Source: Corynebacterium occultum (lineage in GTDB: Bacteria > Actinomycetota > Actinomycetes > Mycobacteriales > Mycobacteriaceae). Taken from it: 64,000 nt of DNA. The notes below the pieces were generated by a model, which saw nothing but the letters and a program-made list of their open reading frames with translations, made no database searches and was not told the origin of the DNA. Shown here in pieces: positions 1 through 8,922 of this stretch (positions within the stretch are counted from its first letter, which is position 1; each line of letters starts with the position of its first letter). The translations under genes were made by a program, and so were the position numbers. Where the stretch lies: positions 2,914,001 through 2,978,000 of the forward strand of contig NZ_CP046455.1 in assembly GCF_009734425.1 (NCBI RefSeq), given 5' to 3'.

Positions 1-547
1 TCTGCTGCCCACCCCAGATCACCATGGGGATCAGCGGAACATCGGCCTGCGCGGCAATGCGTGCCGCACCGGTCTTGAGTTCCTTGATCTCGAAGCTGCG
101 GGAGATGGTGGCCTCCGGGAAGATGCCCACGATCTGCCCCTGTTCCAGGCGGTGGACGGCCTCCTCCAGGGAGCCCCGTCCGGAGGAACGGTCCACGGAG
201 ACGTGGTCCATGCGGCGCATCAGATTGCCGATCACCGGCATCTCGAAGATCTCCTTCTTCGCCATGAAACGCACCAGCCGCTTGCCGCGCACATTGCCCG
301 GCACCTCACCGAAGATGAAGTCGTAGTAGCCGGTGTGGTTCATCGCCAGCAGCGCACCCCCCTCGGTGGGCAGGTGTTCCGCACCGAAGACGGTAATCTT
401 GATGCCCTGGGCCCGCATCAGGCCCTTGAGCGCCCTGATCATGAAGCCGTTGTAGAAGCTCTCTTTGCTCTCGACGGGGTGGTCGGGCACCTCCGGGAGG
501 TCCGCAGGCACCCGGAACATGCCGCCGCGGGTGGTGTATTCAGTCAT
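1..547 (-). CDS. 1-acyl-sn-glycerol-3-phosphate acyltransferase (3' end outside window)
   Basis: The 182 visible codons start at an ATG at 547 and run off the left edge. The protein has the acyltransferase motif NHTGYYD (an NHxxxxD block) near residue 74 and the second conserved block FPEATIS further on. These are signatures of the PlsC/LPLAT family, which acylates lysophosphatidate in membrane phospholipid synthesis. The gene begins 9 nt after the serS stop on the same strand, so the two are probably co-transcribed. Family assignment is firm; the exact acyl acceptor is inferred. Confidence 0.88.
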   Translation of the reverse strand, partial: MTEYTTRGGMFRVPADLPEVPDHPVESKESFYNGFMIRALKGLMRAQGIKITVFGAEHLPTEGGALLAMNHTGYYDFIFGEVPGNVRGKRLVRFMAKKEIFEMPVIGNLMRRMDHVSVDRSSGRGSLEEAVHRLEQGQIVGIFPEATISRSFEIKELKTGAARIAAQADVPLIPMVIWGGQQ

Positions 548-556
548 CAGCGCGAC

Positions 557-1816
557 CTACTTCACCGGTTCCAGCACGTCCTTGCCCAGGAAGGGGCGCA
601 GGGCTTCGGGCACGATGACGGAACCATCGGCCTGCTGGTTGTTCTCCAGGATGGCGACCAGCCAGCGGGTGGTTGCCAGGGTGCCGTTGAGGGTGGCGGC
701 GGTCTGCGGCTTGCCGTTCTCATCCCGGTAGCGGGTGTTCAGGCGGCGGCCCTGGAAGGTGGTGCAGTTCGAGGTGGAGGTCAGCTCACGGTAGGTCCCC
801 TGGGTGGGGACCCAGGCCTCGGTGTCGAACTTACGGGCGGCGGAGGAACCGAGGTCACCACCGGCGACATCGATGATGCGGTAGGGCACCTCGACGGCGG
901 CGAGCATCTCGCGTTCCATGTTCAGCAGGGCCTGGTGCTGGGCGGCGGCCTCCTCCGGCTTGCAGTAGACGAACATCTCCAGCTTGTCGAACTGGTGGAC
1001 GCGCAGGATACCGCGGGTGTCCTTGCCGTAGGAGCCGGCCTCCCGGCGGAAGCAGGAGGACCAGCCGGTGTACTTCATCGGCCCATCGGAGAGGTCGATG
1101 ATCTCGTCCTTGTGGTAGCCGGCCAGGGCCACCTCGGAGGTGCCCACCAGGTAGAGCTCATCGCGTTCGAGGTAGTAGACCTCATCGGCGTGCTCCCCCA
1201 GGAAGCCGGTGCCCTGCATGATCTCCGGGCGGACCAGCACCGGGGGGATCATCAGCTGAAAACCGGCCGCGCGGGCCTTCTGTGCGGCGAGCACCATCAT
1301 GCCCAGCTGGAGGAAGGCGCCGTCACCGGTGAGATAGTAGAAGCGGGCCCCACCAACCTTGGTGCCACGCTTCATGTCGATCAGGCCGAGGGACTCCCCG
1401 AGCTCCAGGTGGTCCTTGGGCTCAAAGTCGAACTTGGTGGGTTCACCGACGTGCTCGAGGACCACGAAATCATCCTCGCCACCGGCGGGCGCACCCTCGA
1501 CCACGTTGTTCAGCTTCAGCTGCAGCTCCTGGACTGCCTGCTCAGCTGCGGCCTGGGTCTCCTCGGCCGCCTTGACCTTGGCCTTGAGTTCATTGGAGCC
1601 CTCGAGCAGGGCGGGGCGCTCCTCGGGGGCGGCCTGGCCGATCTTCTTGCCGAAGGCCTTATGCTCGGCGCGCAGGTCATCTGCGGCCTTGATCGCCTCG
1701 CGACGGGACTCGTCGGCGGAAATCAGCTGGTCCACCAGCTGCGGATCTTCGCCACGGGTTTCCTGGGAAGCACGGACGATGTCGGGGTTCTCGCGGAGGA
1801 ATTTAAGATCAATCAC
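557..1816 (-). CDS. serS: seryl-tRNA synthetase
   Basis: Cytoplasmic class II aminoacyl-tRNA synthetase that charges tRNA-Ser. The 419-residue protein has an N-terminal coiled-coil arm (about residues 25-105), the TSE motif at 226-228, motif 2 ([15 protein letters not shown], 256-270) and motif 3 ([15 protein letters not shown], 377-391). The reading frame is open another 138 nt upstream, but the family begins with [11 protein letters not shown], so the GTG at 1816 is chosen and the longer version rejected. The length matches bacterial SerRS. plsC follows after 9 nt; farR is divergent. Confidence 0.95.
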   Translation of the reverse strand: MIDLKFLRENPDIVRASQETRGEDPQLVDQLISADESRREAIKAADDLRAEHKAFGKKIGQAAPEERPALLEGSNELKAKVKAAEETQAAAEQAVQELQLKLNNVVEGAPAGGEDDFVVLEHVGEPTKFDFEPKDHLELGESLGLIDMKRGTKVGGARFYYLTGDGAFLQLGMMVLAAQKARAAGFQLMIPPVLVRPEIMQGTGFLGEHADEVYYLERDELYLVGTSEVALAGYHKDEIIDLSDGPMKYTGWSSCFRREAGSYGKDTRGILRVHQFDKLEMFVYCKPEEAAAQHQALLNMEREMLAAVEVPYRIIDVAGGDLGSSAARKFDTEAWVPTQGTYRELTSTSNCTTFQGRRLNTRYRDENGKPQTAATLNGTLATTRWLVAILENNQQADGSVIVPEALRPFLGKDVLEPVK

Positions 1817-1963
1817 ATCCTGCAGCCTACCGCGCGAGACCATCCCCTGTCCTGCAGGCCCGCCCACGCTTATCGACGCCCCACCCCTTCCGTAGCGTCC
1901 CCACCCCTCCCCCGGGTCAGGGAGGGGGCGGGGTGGGGCATCCTCACGCACCAAAAACCTAGA

Positions 1964-1977
1964 CTGGTAATAACCAG
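1964..1977. promoter_or_regulatory. candidate FarR autoregulatory operator
   Basis: CTGGT-AATA-ACCAG is a perfect inverted repeat ending 5 bp before the farR -10 box. GntR/HutC-family regulators bind short dyads with GGT...ACC half sites, and this one sits where a bound protein would block the -35 region. Autoregulation is an inference; the dyad itself is seen directly. Confidence 0.5.
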
Positions 1978-1982
1978 CGGGC

Positions 1983-1988
1983 TATCAT
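1983..1988 (+). promoter_or_regulatory. farR -10 box, leaderless transcript
   Basis: TATCAT ends 6 nt before the farR ATG at 1995, so transcription would begin at or next to the start codon. No Shine-Dalgarno sequence is present before this ATG, which fits a leaderless mRNA. Confidence 0.5.
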
Positions 1989-1994
1989 GGGTCC

Positions 1995-2753
1995 ATGCCC
2001 GACTCAACCCGCCACGTGCTGCCTGATGTCACCCTCTCCGCTGGCCCGAAGCCAAAGCACCAGCAACTGCGGGAGATTCTCGAGGAATACTGTGCCAGTC
2101 AGCTCAGCCCCGGGGACATGTTGCCCGGGGAAAGGGTGCTGGAGGACACCTACCAGGTCAGCCGGATCACCGTCCGCCGCGCCATCGGTGACCTGGTGGC
2201 CAGCGGTCGACTGACCCGGGAACGGGGCAAGGGCACCTTCGTCGCCCCCAACCCCCTGGTTTCCCGGCTGCATCTGGCCTCCTTCAGCTCTGAGATGCAG
2301 GCCCAGGATGTGTCCGCCAGCAGCCAGATCCTGCTCTCGGAACGTGCCACTCCCCCGGCTGCTGTGCAGGAATACTTCGGCGGCGAACCCGGTGAGGCAC
2401 ATATCCATCTGCGCCGTCTCCGGCTCGGGGATGGGCGCCCCTACTCCATTGACGATGCCTGGTACAACGCCCACCTGGCGCCGAACCTGCTGGAAAATGA
2501 CGTCTACAACTCCGTCTACACCATCCTGGAGGAGAGCTACGGGCTGGCGATCTCCGATGCCGACCAGATCGTCACCGCCATTCCTGCGGATCAGAGCAGT
2601 GCCGCGCTCCTGGAGGTGCCGCTGGCTTCCCCGCTGTTGCGGATCGTGCGTCACTCCCGGGCAGAAGACCGGCCCCTGGAGTGGTGCGACTCGGTGTACC
2701 GCACTGATCGCTACCACCTGCGCACCAAGGTGACCCGGGCGCTGGATCTCTGA
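1995..2753 (+). CDS. farR: GntR/HutC-family transcriptional regulator, FarR-like
   Basis: A 252-residue cytoplasmic DNA-binding protein. The N-terminal winged helix (about residues 20-90) contains PGERVLEDTYQVSRITVRRAI, the GntR signature, followed by the RGKGTFV wing. Residues 105-248 form a UTRA effector domain. In C. glutamicum the regulator next to serS is FarR, implicated in amino-acid metabolism; that name is carried over by synteny and domain type. A dyad just upstream suggests autoregulation. The effector ligand cannot be read from the sequence. Confidence 0.82.
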   Translation: MPDSTRHVLPDVTLSAGPKPKHQQLREILEEYCASQLSPGDMLPGERVLEDTYQVSRITVRRAIGDLVASGRLTRERGKGTFVAPNPLVSRLHLASFSSEMQAQDVSASSQILLSERATPPAAVQEYFGGEPGEAHIHLRRLRLGDGRPYSIDDAWYNAHLAPNLLENDVYNSVYTILEESYGLAISDADQIVTAIPADQSSAALLEVPLASPLLRIVRHSRAEDRPLEWCDSVYRTDRYHLRTKVTRALDL

Positions 2754-2799
2754 GATTTGCCGAGGGGGGTGCGCCCCGGTGGTTTTCCACCCCATGTCA

Positions 2800-2819
2800 G
2801 TGCCCTCTTTTGAGGGCAC
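2800..2819 (+). terminator. hairpin after farR
   Basis: GTGCCCTC-TTTT-GAGGGCAC is an 8-bp perfect stem, 46 nt past the farR stop. A smaller stem (GGTGG-TTTT-CCACC) lies just before it at 2778-2791. There is no T run after either, so this is a hairpin-type terminator candidate only. Confidence 0.45.
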
Positions 2820-2957
2820 CCCCACCGGGCAGTCGAGTGTCGCATGGGACAGATGTGAGAACTGGTGTTGGCCGGGGGCCTAAATTCCACTAAATTTCTA
2901 CTGTGATGCGGCTCGGGAGGTGCATTTTGGCACCACGAGCGGCAAGATAGGTGCATC

Positions 2958-4034
2958 ATGTCAACTTCGCAGTCCTGGCGTTCCGCCACCGCCATCCGCA
3001 CCGGCCTGGTTGCCGCACTCGCCGCAACCGTCGCCGTGGGCACGTACAGCTATGTCGATGGCGCGGCTGATCCCAGTGGAGACAACGGCACCGGTGCCAG
3101 TGGCTCCGCCACCACCTCCGTCGTCGAAATCACCCCTTTCACCACCGCTGACTCCGGGGACTGCCTGACCTGGGACATCGATGAATCAGGTGTGGTCAGC
3201 AACTTCGAGCAGACCCCCTGCAGCAGCGAGCACCGCTTCGAGATCTCCGCCCGTGAAGACCTGGCCACCTACCCCTCCTCCGAATTCGGTCTCGAAGCCG
3301 CCGCCCCCGACCTGACCCGGCAGGCCCAGCTGCGGGAGGAACTCTGCTCCACCGCCACCATCCACTACCTGGATGGTCGTTATGATCCGGTCGGCCGCTA
3401 TTCCATCGCACCCATCCTGCCGCCCGCCGAAGCCTGGGCCGCCGGGGACCGCACCATGCTCTGCGGCATCCAGGCCACTGATGGGTTGGGTAACCCCGTC
3501 CTGACCATCGGCCCGGCAGCGGAACAGGACCAGGCGCGGGTCTCCCAGCCCGGGGAATGTGTCTTCTTCGACAATGCCCGCGCCCCGCACATCCTGGACT
3601 GCGCGGAGGACCACCATCTGGAGACCACCGCCGTGGTCAACCTGCGGGAAACCTTCCCGGACCGGGTGCCCAGCACCGAGGAACAGGATGGGCACCTGGC
3701 TGAGGTGTGCACCGCCGCCGCCATCGACTACCTCGGGGAAGAGGAGATCCTCTACCAGTCCACCCTGCAGCCCTACTGGGCCACCATCCCCAGCTCCTCC
3801 TGGAACGGCGGCAGTCACTCCGTGAACTGTTCCCTGATGTCCGCCCACCCGGAAGGTGGCTTCTCCCTACTCAAGGGCAGCGCCACCGGTGAGTTCACCA
3901 TCAACGGCAACCCGCCGGAGCCGCAACCGGAACGCGATCCACTGACCTCCGAGGGGGAAGCCGAGGGCACGGCAGTTCCTGGCGAGGCGGGGTCCCTGCA
4001 GAACTCCGCTGAAGCCCCCATCCCACAGCTCTAG
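2958..4034 (+). CDS. secreted/membrane-anchored septum-formation-family protein
   Basis: 358 residues. A single hydrophobic segment at about residues 14-32 follows an Arg-containing N terminus (signal anchor). The exported part contains two cysteine-bearing repeats of the pattern GDCLTWD...PCSSEHRFE and GECVFFD...LDCAEDHHLE, typical of the septum-formation domain family. The C-terminal 50 residues are Pro/Glu/Gly-rich and probably unstructured. A 5'-UTR hairpin lies at 2911-2940. The zincin-like gene follows after 22 nt and is probably co-transcribed. A role in division or envelope stress is family-based inference. Confidence 0.72.
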   Translation: MSTSQSWRSATAIRTGLVAALAATVAVGTYSYVDGAADPSGDNGTGASGSATTSVVEITPFTTADSGDCLTWDIDESGVVSNFEQTPCSSEHRFEISAREDLATYPSSEFGLEAAAPDLTRQAQLREELCSTATIHYLDGRYDPVGRYSIAPILPPAEAWAAGDRTMLCGIQATDGLGNPVLTIGPAAEQDQARVSQPGECVFFDNARAPHILDCAEDHHLETTAVVNLRETFPDRVPSTEEQDGHLAEVCTAAAIDYLGEEEILYQSTLQPYWATIPSSSWNGGSHSVNCSLMSAHPEGGFSLLKGSATGEFTINGNPPEPQPERDPLTSEGEAEGTAVPGEAGSLQNSAEAPIPQL

Positions 4035-4056
4035 AAGGGTTGTTGAGTTTCCCCAG

Positions 4057-4407
4057 ATGACCTACCGTGTCAGCGCCGAACGTTTCGATGAAATGGTCGA
4101 TGATGCGCTCGATGAAATCCCCGATGAGTTCCTGCCCCACATGCGTAACACCATCATTCTGGTCCAGGAGCGCAATGCGGAGCATCCCTCCCTGCTCGGC
4201 CTCTACGAAGGGGTTGCCCTGACCGAGCGGACTTTCGACCACACCGGTTTCCTGCCCGATGCCATCTCCATCTACAAGGCGGCCCTGGAGGATATCTGCC
4301 ACAGCGAGGAACACCTGGCCGCAGAGGTGCGGGTCACCGTGCTGCACGAGGTGGGACACTATTTCGGGATGTCCGAGGAGCAGCTGCACGAACTGGGCTG
4401 GGGTTAG
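4057..4407 (+). CDS. small zincin-like metallopeptidase family protein
   Basis: 116 residues with the zinc-binding HExxH motif as HEVGHYFG near residue 98, followed by the EEQLHELGWG tail. This matches the minimal metalloprotease (zincin_1) family common in actinobacteria. It has no signal peptide and should be cytoplasmic. It directly follows the septum-formation-type gene. The motif implies peptidase activity; no substrate is known. Confidence 0.85.
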   Translation: MTYRVSAERFDEMVDDALDEIPDEFLPHMRNTIILVQERNAEHPSLLGLYEGVALTERTFDHTGFLPDAISIYKAALEDICHSEEHLAAEVRVTVLHEVGHYFGMSEEQLHELGWG

Positions 4408-4445
4408 AGCGGGGGTCAGCGTATTTCAGGGGCTGATGCATTCTA

Positions 4446-4506
4446 GAGTGGGGAAACAGGGGCTTAGCATCAGGATCTGGCACCTTAAGGGCGGTTTTCC
4501 CCACTC
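4446..4506. repeat. long-loop perfect inverted repeat between convergent genes
   Basis: GAGTGGGGAAA (4446-4456) and TTTCCCCACTC (4496-4506) are perfect 11-bp arms 39 nt apart, lying between the stops of the zincin gene and the convergent DnaB-N-like gene. The arms could pair in either transcript and act as a bidirectional terminator, although no T tract follows directly. Confidence 0.5.
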
Positions 4507-4534
4507 AATCCATCATCCAGCCCCAGAGCGCGAG

Positions 4535-5047
4535 TCAGCGCTCTTCCTTCTCATCCATCACCACGGGATGGAAGTTCCGGCGCCGTTCCCAGGCCTGCCG
4601 CTGTGCCTTACCCAGCTCCACCAGCGTGTCGAAGAGCTCCCCTTCCGGGGCCTCCCGGCTGATCTGGGCAAGACGCTCCGTCATCCGGACGAATTGTCGA
4701 CGGTAGGAGGCTGCCAGTACACGGTCCGCCCACCAGGTGGCCTGATCCGGGACGGTCCCCAGGCCGGCAATATTGGCCAGGGTGATGTGGTGGCTGCCAT
4801 CCGGCCAGATCTCATTTTTACCGCTGGCATCAATGCAGCTGACCAGCGAGGCGACATCCATGGGCAGCCCGGCGCGGACCTGGGCGCGGATGAGCCGGAA
4901 GATCCGGCCGTGAACGGGGTTGAAGAAATCCGCTTCGTGGAGGTAGTCCAGCAGGTCCTTGACCTGTTGGGGCACCTTGGGTCCGACCCACATCAGGGAG
5001 CTGAGCAGGAGTGCCTCGGGGTCGATGTTCATCCCGCGGATGTCCAC
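4535..5047 (-). CDS. DnaB-helicase N-terminal-domain-like protein
   Basis: About 170 residues. The core NIDPEALLLSSLMW...FFNPVHGRIFRLI...VASLVSCIDASG resembles the N-terminal primase-interaction domain of replicative helicase DnaB, without the ATPase domain. The GTG at 5047 is chosen because GAGGAA stands 6 nt before it and an in-frame stop lies further upstream; the ATG at 5032 is an alternative. It is convergent to the zincin gene. A free-standing DnaB-N domain could regulate or mimic helicase-primase contacts, but that is inference. Confidence 0.68.
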   Translation of the reverse strand: MDIRGMNIDPEALLLSSLMWVGPKVPQQVKDLLDYLHEADFFNPVHGRIFRLIRAQVRAGLPMDVASLVSCIDASGKNEIWPDGSHHITLANIAGLGTVPDQATWWADRVLAASYRRQFVRMTERLAQISREAPEGELFDTLVELGKAQRQAWERRRNFHPVVMDEKEER

Positions 5048-5177
5048 CGGATGTTCCTCGGGTTCCGGGGGGGAATCCGGCGAGGGGCGGTGGGTTATGG
5101 CTCATTGTGGTTCAACTCCGCTCTGGGTTTCGCCGAGAGGGGGAAGTACTCCCTCCCTTGTTGCAGCCTGTCGGGGT

Positions 5178-5858
5178 CTAGATCTGGTGGTCCAGGTCCG
5201 CCCAGCGCACCAGTTTCCAGGCACCGAATTCGGCGTCCCCTGGTTCCAGGACGATATAGCGGCAGTTGGCGATATATCCGGCGAAGGCGAAGTCTCCGTC
5301 CACCCCGGTGGCGTAGGTGGCGGCGGTGCGGATGGCGGTGCCGTGGCTGACGATGATGGTGTCCTTGTCCCGGGCGGCGACCTCCTCCTGCACTGATTCC
5401 AAAACGGGGCGGAAACGTTCGAGGACCTGGGGGTAGGTTTCCCCGTTGGGGAGGCAGGCGAGGGTGTCTCTTTCGAGCTGTTGGCGCAGTATCTGGGCGT
5501 AGTTCCGGTGGGTTTCCTCATCGTTGTAGCCCTCATGGTCGCCGGCGAAGACCTCGTGGATTCCCAGGCGTACATCAATCGGTATGGAGCCGGGGTCCTT
5601 GCCGGCGGCCTGCTCATAGGAGGCCATCGTGAGCACCGCGGTCTGCTGGGCACGGAGTGCCACCGAGCTGATCACCGCTCCGAGGCTGCCTTCACTGTCC
5701 TGCCCGGCGCCGAGGAAGTCGGCGAGTTCCCGGCCGACCTCATCAGCCTGGGCGCGGCCGAGTTCGGTCAGTTCCGCACCCGGGGGGCGGGTGTCCAGGA
5801 TGTGGGAGACATTGGAGTGGGTCTGGCCGTGCCGCAGGAGGATGATTCTGCCGCTCAT
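5178..5858 (-). CDS. histidine phosphatase (phosphoglycerate-mutase-like)
   Basis: 226 residues beginning MSGRIILLRHGQTHSN; RHG is the catalytic histidine motif of the PGM/acid-phosphatase superfamily, and VSHGTAIR near residue 164 supplies the second conserved histidine. The longer frame is rejected because it would overlap the end of pheA. It lies 8 nt after pheA on the same strand, an arrangement kept in C. glutamicum. Most members of this subgroup are phosphatases, not glycolytic mutases. Confidence 0.85.
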   Translation of the reverse strand: MSGRIILLRHGQTHSNVSHILDTRPPGAELTELGRAQADEVGRELADFLGAGQDSEGSLGAVISSVALRAQQTAVLTMASYEQAAGKDPGSIPIDVRLGIHEVFAGDHEGYNDEETHRNYAQILRQQLERDTLACLPNGETYPQVLERFRPVLESVQEEVAARDKDTIIVSHGTAIRTAATYATGVDGDFAFAGYIANCRYIVLEPGDAEFGAWKLVRWADLDHQI

Positions 5859-5866
5859 TGCTTCAA

Positions 5867-6802
5867 CTATTCCTTTCCTTCGCGGGCGTTGTTCACCCAC
5901 TGTGTGGCCTGCTCCAGGCGGGCGAGGTCCGCGGCCAGCTTATCCTCGCCGCCTTCCCCTGTCTCGGCGGGCCAGGAGCCCAGGAAGACGAGGTCCTCGG
6001 TGCGCAGCCACAGGGCCCGCAGGGCTTCGGCCAAGGGGGTGTCGTCGATGTGGCCGATCAGGTCGATGTGGAAGTTATAGCTGCCCAGTTTCCTGCGGGT
6101 GGGGCGGGACTCGATGCGGGAGAGGTCCACGCCGCGTTGGGCGAATTCGGTGAGTGCGTTGACCAGGGTGCCTGGTTCATTGGGCAGGCTGAAGACCACG
6201 GAGGTGCGGTCATTGCCGGTGCGTGGGGTGGGTACCCCCCGCGGCCCGACCGCCACGAAACGGGTGGTGGCCCCGGAGAAGTCGGCGATATTGTCGGCGA
6301 TGGTCTCCAGGCCGAAGAGGGCGGCGGCGCGTTCGGGGGCGGCGGCGGCGTCGACGCGTCCTTCGGCGACCGCTTCGGCACCGGCGGCGTTGGAGGAGGC
6401 GGAGCGGTACTCCGCAGCCGGGATATTCTCCGCCATCCAACCCTTGACCTGCTGGTATCCCACAGGGTGGGTGGCCAGGGTCTTGATGTCCTCAAGTGTG
6501 GTGCCGGGGCGGACCATGATGGAGAAGGCGATGTCGAGGTCAACCTCCCGGTAGATCTGCACCCCTTCCCCGGCGGAGAGCGCATCGAAGGTCGGGGTGA
6601 CGGGACCGTCGACGGAGTTCTCGATGGCCACGCAGGCGAAGGCGGCTTCCCCGGAACGCACCGCGTCGAGGGCCAGCGCCGGGCTGGACACCGCCAGCGG
6701 GGTGATCTCCGAGGTGCCGAAGACACCCGTGCTGCGTAGCTTCAGCAGGGCAGCTTCAGTGAAGGTTCCGGCGGGGCCCAGGTAGGCGACGGTTGTGCTC
6801 AT
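5867..6802 (-). CDS. pheA: prephenate dehydratase
   Basis: 311 residues. It converts prephenate to phenylpyruvate in phenylalanine synthesis. The catalytic part starts VAYLGPAGTFTE and contains IENSVDGPVTPTFD and the hallmark TTRF motif. The C-terminal ACT domain (about 205-285) carries the ESRPTRRKLGSYNFHID allosteric block for phenylalanine feedback. The frame is open far upstream, but the start at 6802 matches the family and leaves 45 bp to the divergent amidase gene. The histidine phosphatase gene follows in the same transcript. Confidence 0.95.
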   Translation of the reverse strand: MSTTVAYLGPAGTFTEAALLKLRSTGVFGTSEITPLAVSSPALALDAVRSGEAAFACVAIENSVDGPVTPTFDALSAGEGVQIYREVDLDIAFSIMVRPGTTLEDIKTLATHPVGYQQVKGWMAENIPAAEYRSASSNAAGAEAVAEGRVDAAAAPERAAALFGLETIADNIADFSGATTRFVAVGPRGVPTPRTGNDRTSVVFSLPNEPGTLVNALTEFAQRGVDLSRIESRPTRRKLGSYNFHIDLIGHIDDTPLAEALRALWLRTEDLVFLGSWPAETGEGGEDKLAADLARLEQATQWVNNAREGKE

Positions 6803-6834
6803 GTTCCCAGCATATCCGCCCACCCTGCAATGGT

Positions 6835-6840
6835 TAGGGT
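6835..6840 (+). promoter_or_regulatory. -10 box of leaderless amidase gene
   Basis: TAGGGT preceded by TGGT (extended -10) ends 7 nt before the ATG at 6848. This supports 6848, not the ATG at 6830, as the real start because the upstream ATG would lie in front of the transcript. Confidence 0.5.
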
Positions 6841-6847
6841 GGAAACC

Positions 6848-8080
6848 ATGACAACAGCCCCCGGGGACTTGAACGCCACCACCACCATGAGTCGTTTCAC
6901 CGCGGCGATCGCCGACCTCAGCCCGGCGGAGCACGGCTTCTCCCACCTGGATCTGGAAGGTGCCCGGGCCCGCGCGGAGCTTCTCGACGCCCTCCCGCTG
7001 GCCCGGCGCGGTGCCTGGCACGGTCGGTTGGTGCCCATCAAGGATCTGATGGATGTGAAGGGGATGCCCACCACCTTCGGTTCGGCGCACCGCACCCGGG
7101 TGGCCACCGAGTCCGCTGACCTGGTCGAGTATCTGCTGGCGCAGGGCGCGATCATCCCCGGTAAGACCGCCACCCCGGAGCTGGGGATGACCGGGTACAC
7201 CGAACCGGTGGGGTTGCCTGCCCCGATCAATCCGCTCTGGCCGGGGGAACACCGCACCCCGGGCGGTTCCTCCGGTGGAGCGGCGGTGGCGGTGGCCCGC
7301 GGGTTGGTGGACATCGCCCACGCCTCGGATGGTGGGGGTTCCATCCGGATCCCGGCGGCGGCCTGTGGTCTGGTCGGTTTCAAACCCTCCCATCATGCGG
7401 TGGGTGGGGCCTTGAGCGTGCAGGGGGTGATCACCCGCACCCTGGCGGAGACCGCCGCTGCCCACAACCTGCCTCTGCTCACCCCGGAACGGCTGCGGAT
7501 CGGGGTGCTCACCACCCCGCTGCTGGCGGAGACGGAGGTGGCTGCCGCGGCACTCAAGGCCGTGGACCTGGCCGCCGGGGAGCTGTCCGACCTGGGGCAT
7601 GAGGTGGTGTCCCTGCGTGCCGCGGACCTGGATTCGGCGGGGCTCTTCGAGTCCTTCCGGAAGGTGTTCAGCCATAAGGTTTCCCGGGTGTCGGACCCCG
7701 CCAGTGATATTGTCGCCTGGTTCCGGGAGACCTCCGGCCCGGATACCCCGCATGAGGCGATCCTGCGGCTGGAGGGCTCAGCCGCCGAGTTGGCCCGTGC
7801 CTGGGGGGTGGATGTGCTGCTCAGTCCGATGCTGGCTTTCTCCCCACCGAAGATCGGGGCCTTCGCTGCACTGGGCCCGGCCGGGGATTTCGAGTACCAG
7901 ACCCGTTGGACCCCCTGGGGGTCGATCTTCAACATGAGTGGTGGGGCGGCGATCAGCGTGCCCCTTGATATCGGTGGCCCCCGGCCCGTCAGCATCCAGC
8001 TGGGTGCCGTCCGCACCGACAACACCCGGATCCTGGGGCTGGCTTCCCAGCTTCACCGCATCACCTCGGAGCAGCGATGA
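6848..8080 (+). CDS. amidase (amidase-signature family)
   Basis: 410 residues with the Ser-cisSer-Lys triad context: Lys in VPIKDLMDVKG, the glycine/serine-rich GGSSGGAAVAVARG loop and the nucleophile in DGGGSIRIPAA. These define the amidase-signature hydrolases, which cleave carboxamides. Cytoplasmic. The protein lacks the GatB/GatC partners of glutamyl-tRNA amidotransferase, so it is a free-standing amidase of unknown substrate. Its stop overlaps the next start (ATGA), indicating translational coupling with the CPBP protease. Confidence 0.88.
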   Translation: MTTAPGDLNATTTMSRFTAAIADLSPAEHGFSHLDLEGARARAELLDALPLARRGAWHGRLVPIKDLMDVKGMPTTFGSAHRTRVATESADLVEYLLAQGAIIPGKTATPELGMTGYTEPVGLPAPINPLWPGEHRTPGGSSGGAAVAVARGLVDIAHASDGGGSIRIPAAACGLVGFKPSHHAVGGALSVQGVITRTLAETAAAHNLPLLTPERLRIGVLTTPLLAETEVAAAALKAVDLAAGELSDLGHEVVSLRAADLDSAGLFESFRKVFSHKVSRVSDPASDIVAWFRETSGPDTPHEAILRLEGSAAELARAWGVDVLLSPMLAFSPPKIGAFAALGPAGDFEYQTRWTPWGSIFNMSGGAAISVPLDIGGPRPVSIQLGAVRTDNTRILGLASQLHRITSEQR

Positions 8081-8838
8081 CTTCCACCCCTCCCACCCTG
8101 AGCCCCACCCGGCGCCGGCGGCTCCGACAGGAACTCGCCATCGTCCTGCTGGTCACCTTCGGCATCTCCGGGTTGCGTGCCATCCTCCGCCTGATCGACG
8201 GTCTGCTCGCCGAACCGGCGCTCAATGAACAGCAGGTGGTGCTCAACGCCCCACAGTCGGAGTTTCCCTGGCTGGATCTGAGCCTGCAGCTCTGCTCCGC
8301 CGGGGTGCTCTTCGGTTATGGGGCCCTGGCACTGTTCCTGCTCAGCGGGGACGGCACCCGCCCCCACCGGGCCCGGCAGATCAGGGACTGGTGGCACGGT
8401 GCCGGCCTGGCCGCCCTGATCGGTCTGCCCGGCCTGGCCCTCTATGTTTTTGCGGTGCACACCGGCCTGTCCCGTCAGGTGGTGCCCAGCACCTTCGAGC
8501 ACATCTGGTTCGAGGTGCCGGTGCTGCTGCTCTGGTCCCTGGCCAATGCCTTCGGCGAAGAGATCGTGGTGGTCGCCTGGTTGATGGTGCGGCTCAAACA
8601 GTTGGGCTGGTCACTGCCCTGGATCATCCTCACCTCCGCCCTGCTACGGAGCAGCTACCACCTCTACCAGGGCATCTCCGCCGGTTTCGGCAATATCATC
8701 ATGGGTGTCATCTTCTGCTGGTACTTCCACCGCACCGGCAGGGTGTGGCCCCTGGTGGTGGCCCACTTCCTCATCGACGCCTTCGCCTTCATCGGCTACT
8801 CCGCCATCGGTGGGGATCTGAGCTTCCTGGGACTTTGA
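8077..8838 (+). CDS. CPBP-family intramembrane metalloprotease
   Basis: 253 residues with about six hydrophobic segments. The conserved EE pair appears in ANAFGEEIVVVAWL, followed by SSYHLYQG and VAHFLIDAFAF, the two histidine motifs of the CAAX-protease/bacteriocin-processing (CPBP, Abi) family. The protein should sit in the cytoplasmic membrane. It overlaps the amidase gene by 4 nt. Substrate unknown. Confidence 0.85.
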   Translation: MTSTPPTLSPTRRRRLRQELAIVLLVTFGISGLRAILRLIDGLLAEPALNEQQVVLNAPQSEFPWLDLSLQLCSAGVLFGYGALALFLLSGDGTRPHRARQIRDWWHGAGLAALIGLPGLALYVFAVHTGLSRQVVPSTFEHIWFEVPVLLLWSLANAFGEEIVVVAWLMVRLKQLGWSLPWIILTSALLRSSYHLYQGISAGFGNIIMGVIFCWYFHRTGRVWPLVVAHFLIDAFAFIGYSAIGGDLSFLGL

Positions 8839-8909
8839 CGGGGCCCCGAAGATGGGGGCCGAGGTAGCGGCCGAACCCGCGTTCTCACGGCCGTATCAGG
8901 CAGTCGGGT

Positions 8910-8915
8910 TATCCT
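8910..8915 (+). promoter_or_regulatory. -10 box of leaderless lcpA
   Basis: TATCCT ends 7 nt before the ATG at 8923, with no ribosome-binding site between, fitting a leaderless transcript. Confidence 0.45.
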
Positions 8916-8922
8916 GTGACCC

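Noticed and set aside
152..2026. 624-codon plus-strand ORF opposite plsC and serS
   Set aside because: Shadow of serS in high-GC DNA; no domains and repetitive Gly/Leu/His composition.
6803..7753. Long N-terminal extension of the PheA frame
   Set aside because: It is antisense to the amidase gene and lacks family similarity; PheA starts at 6802.
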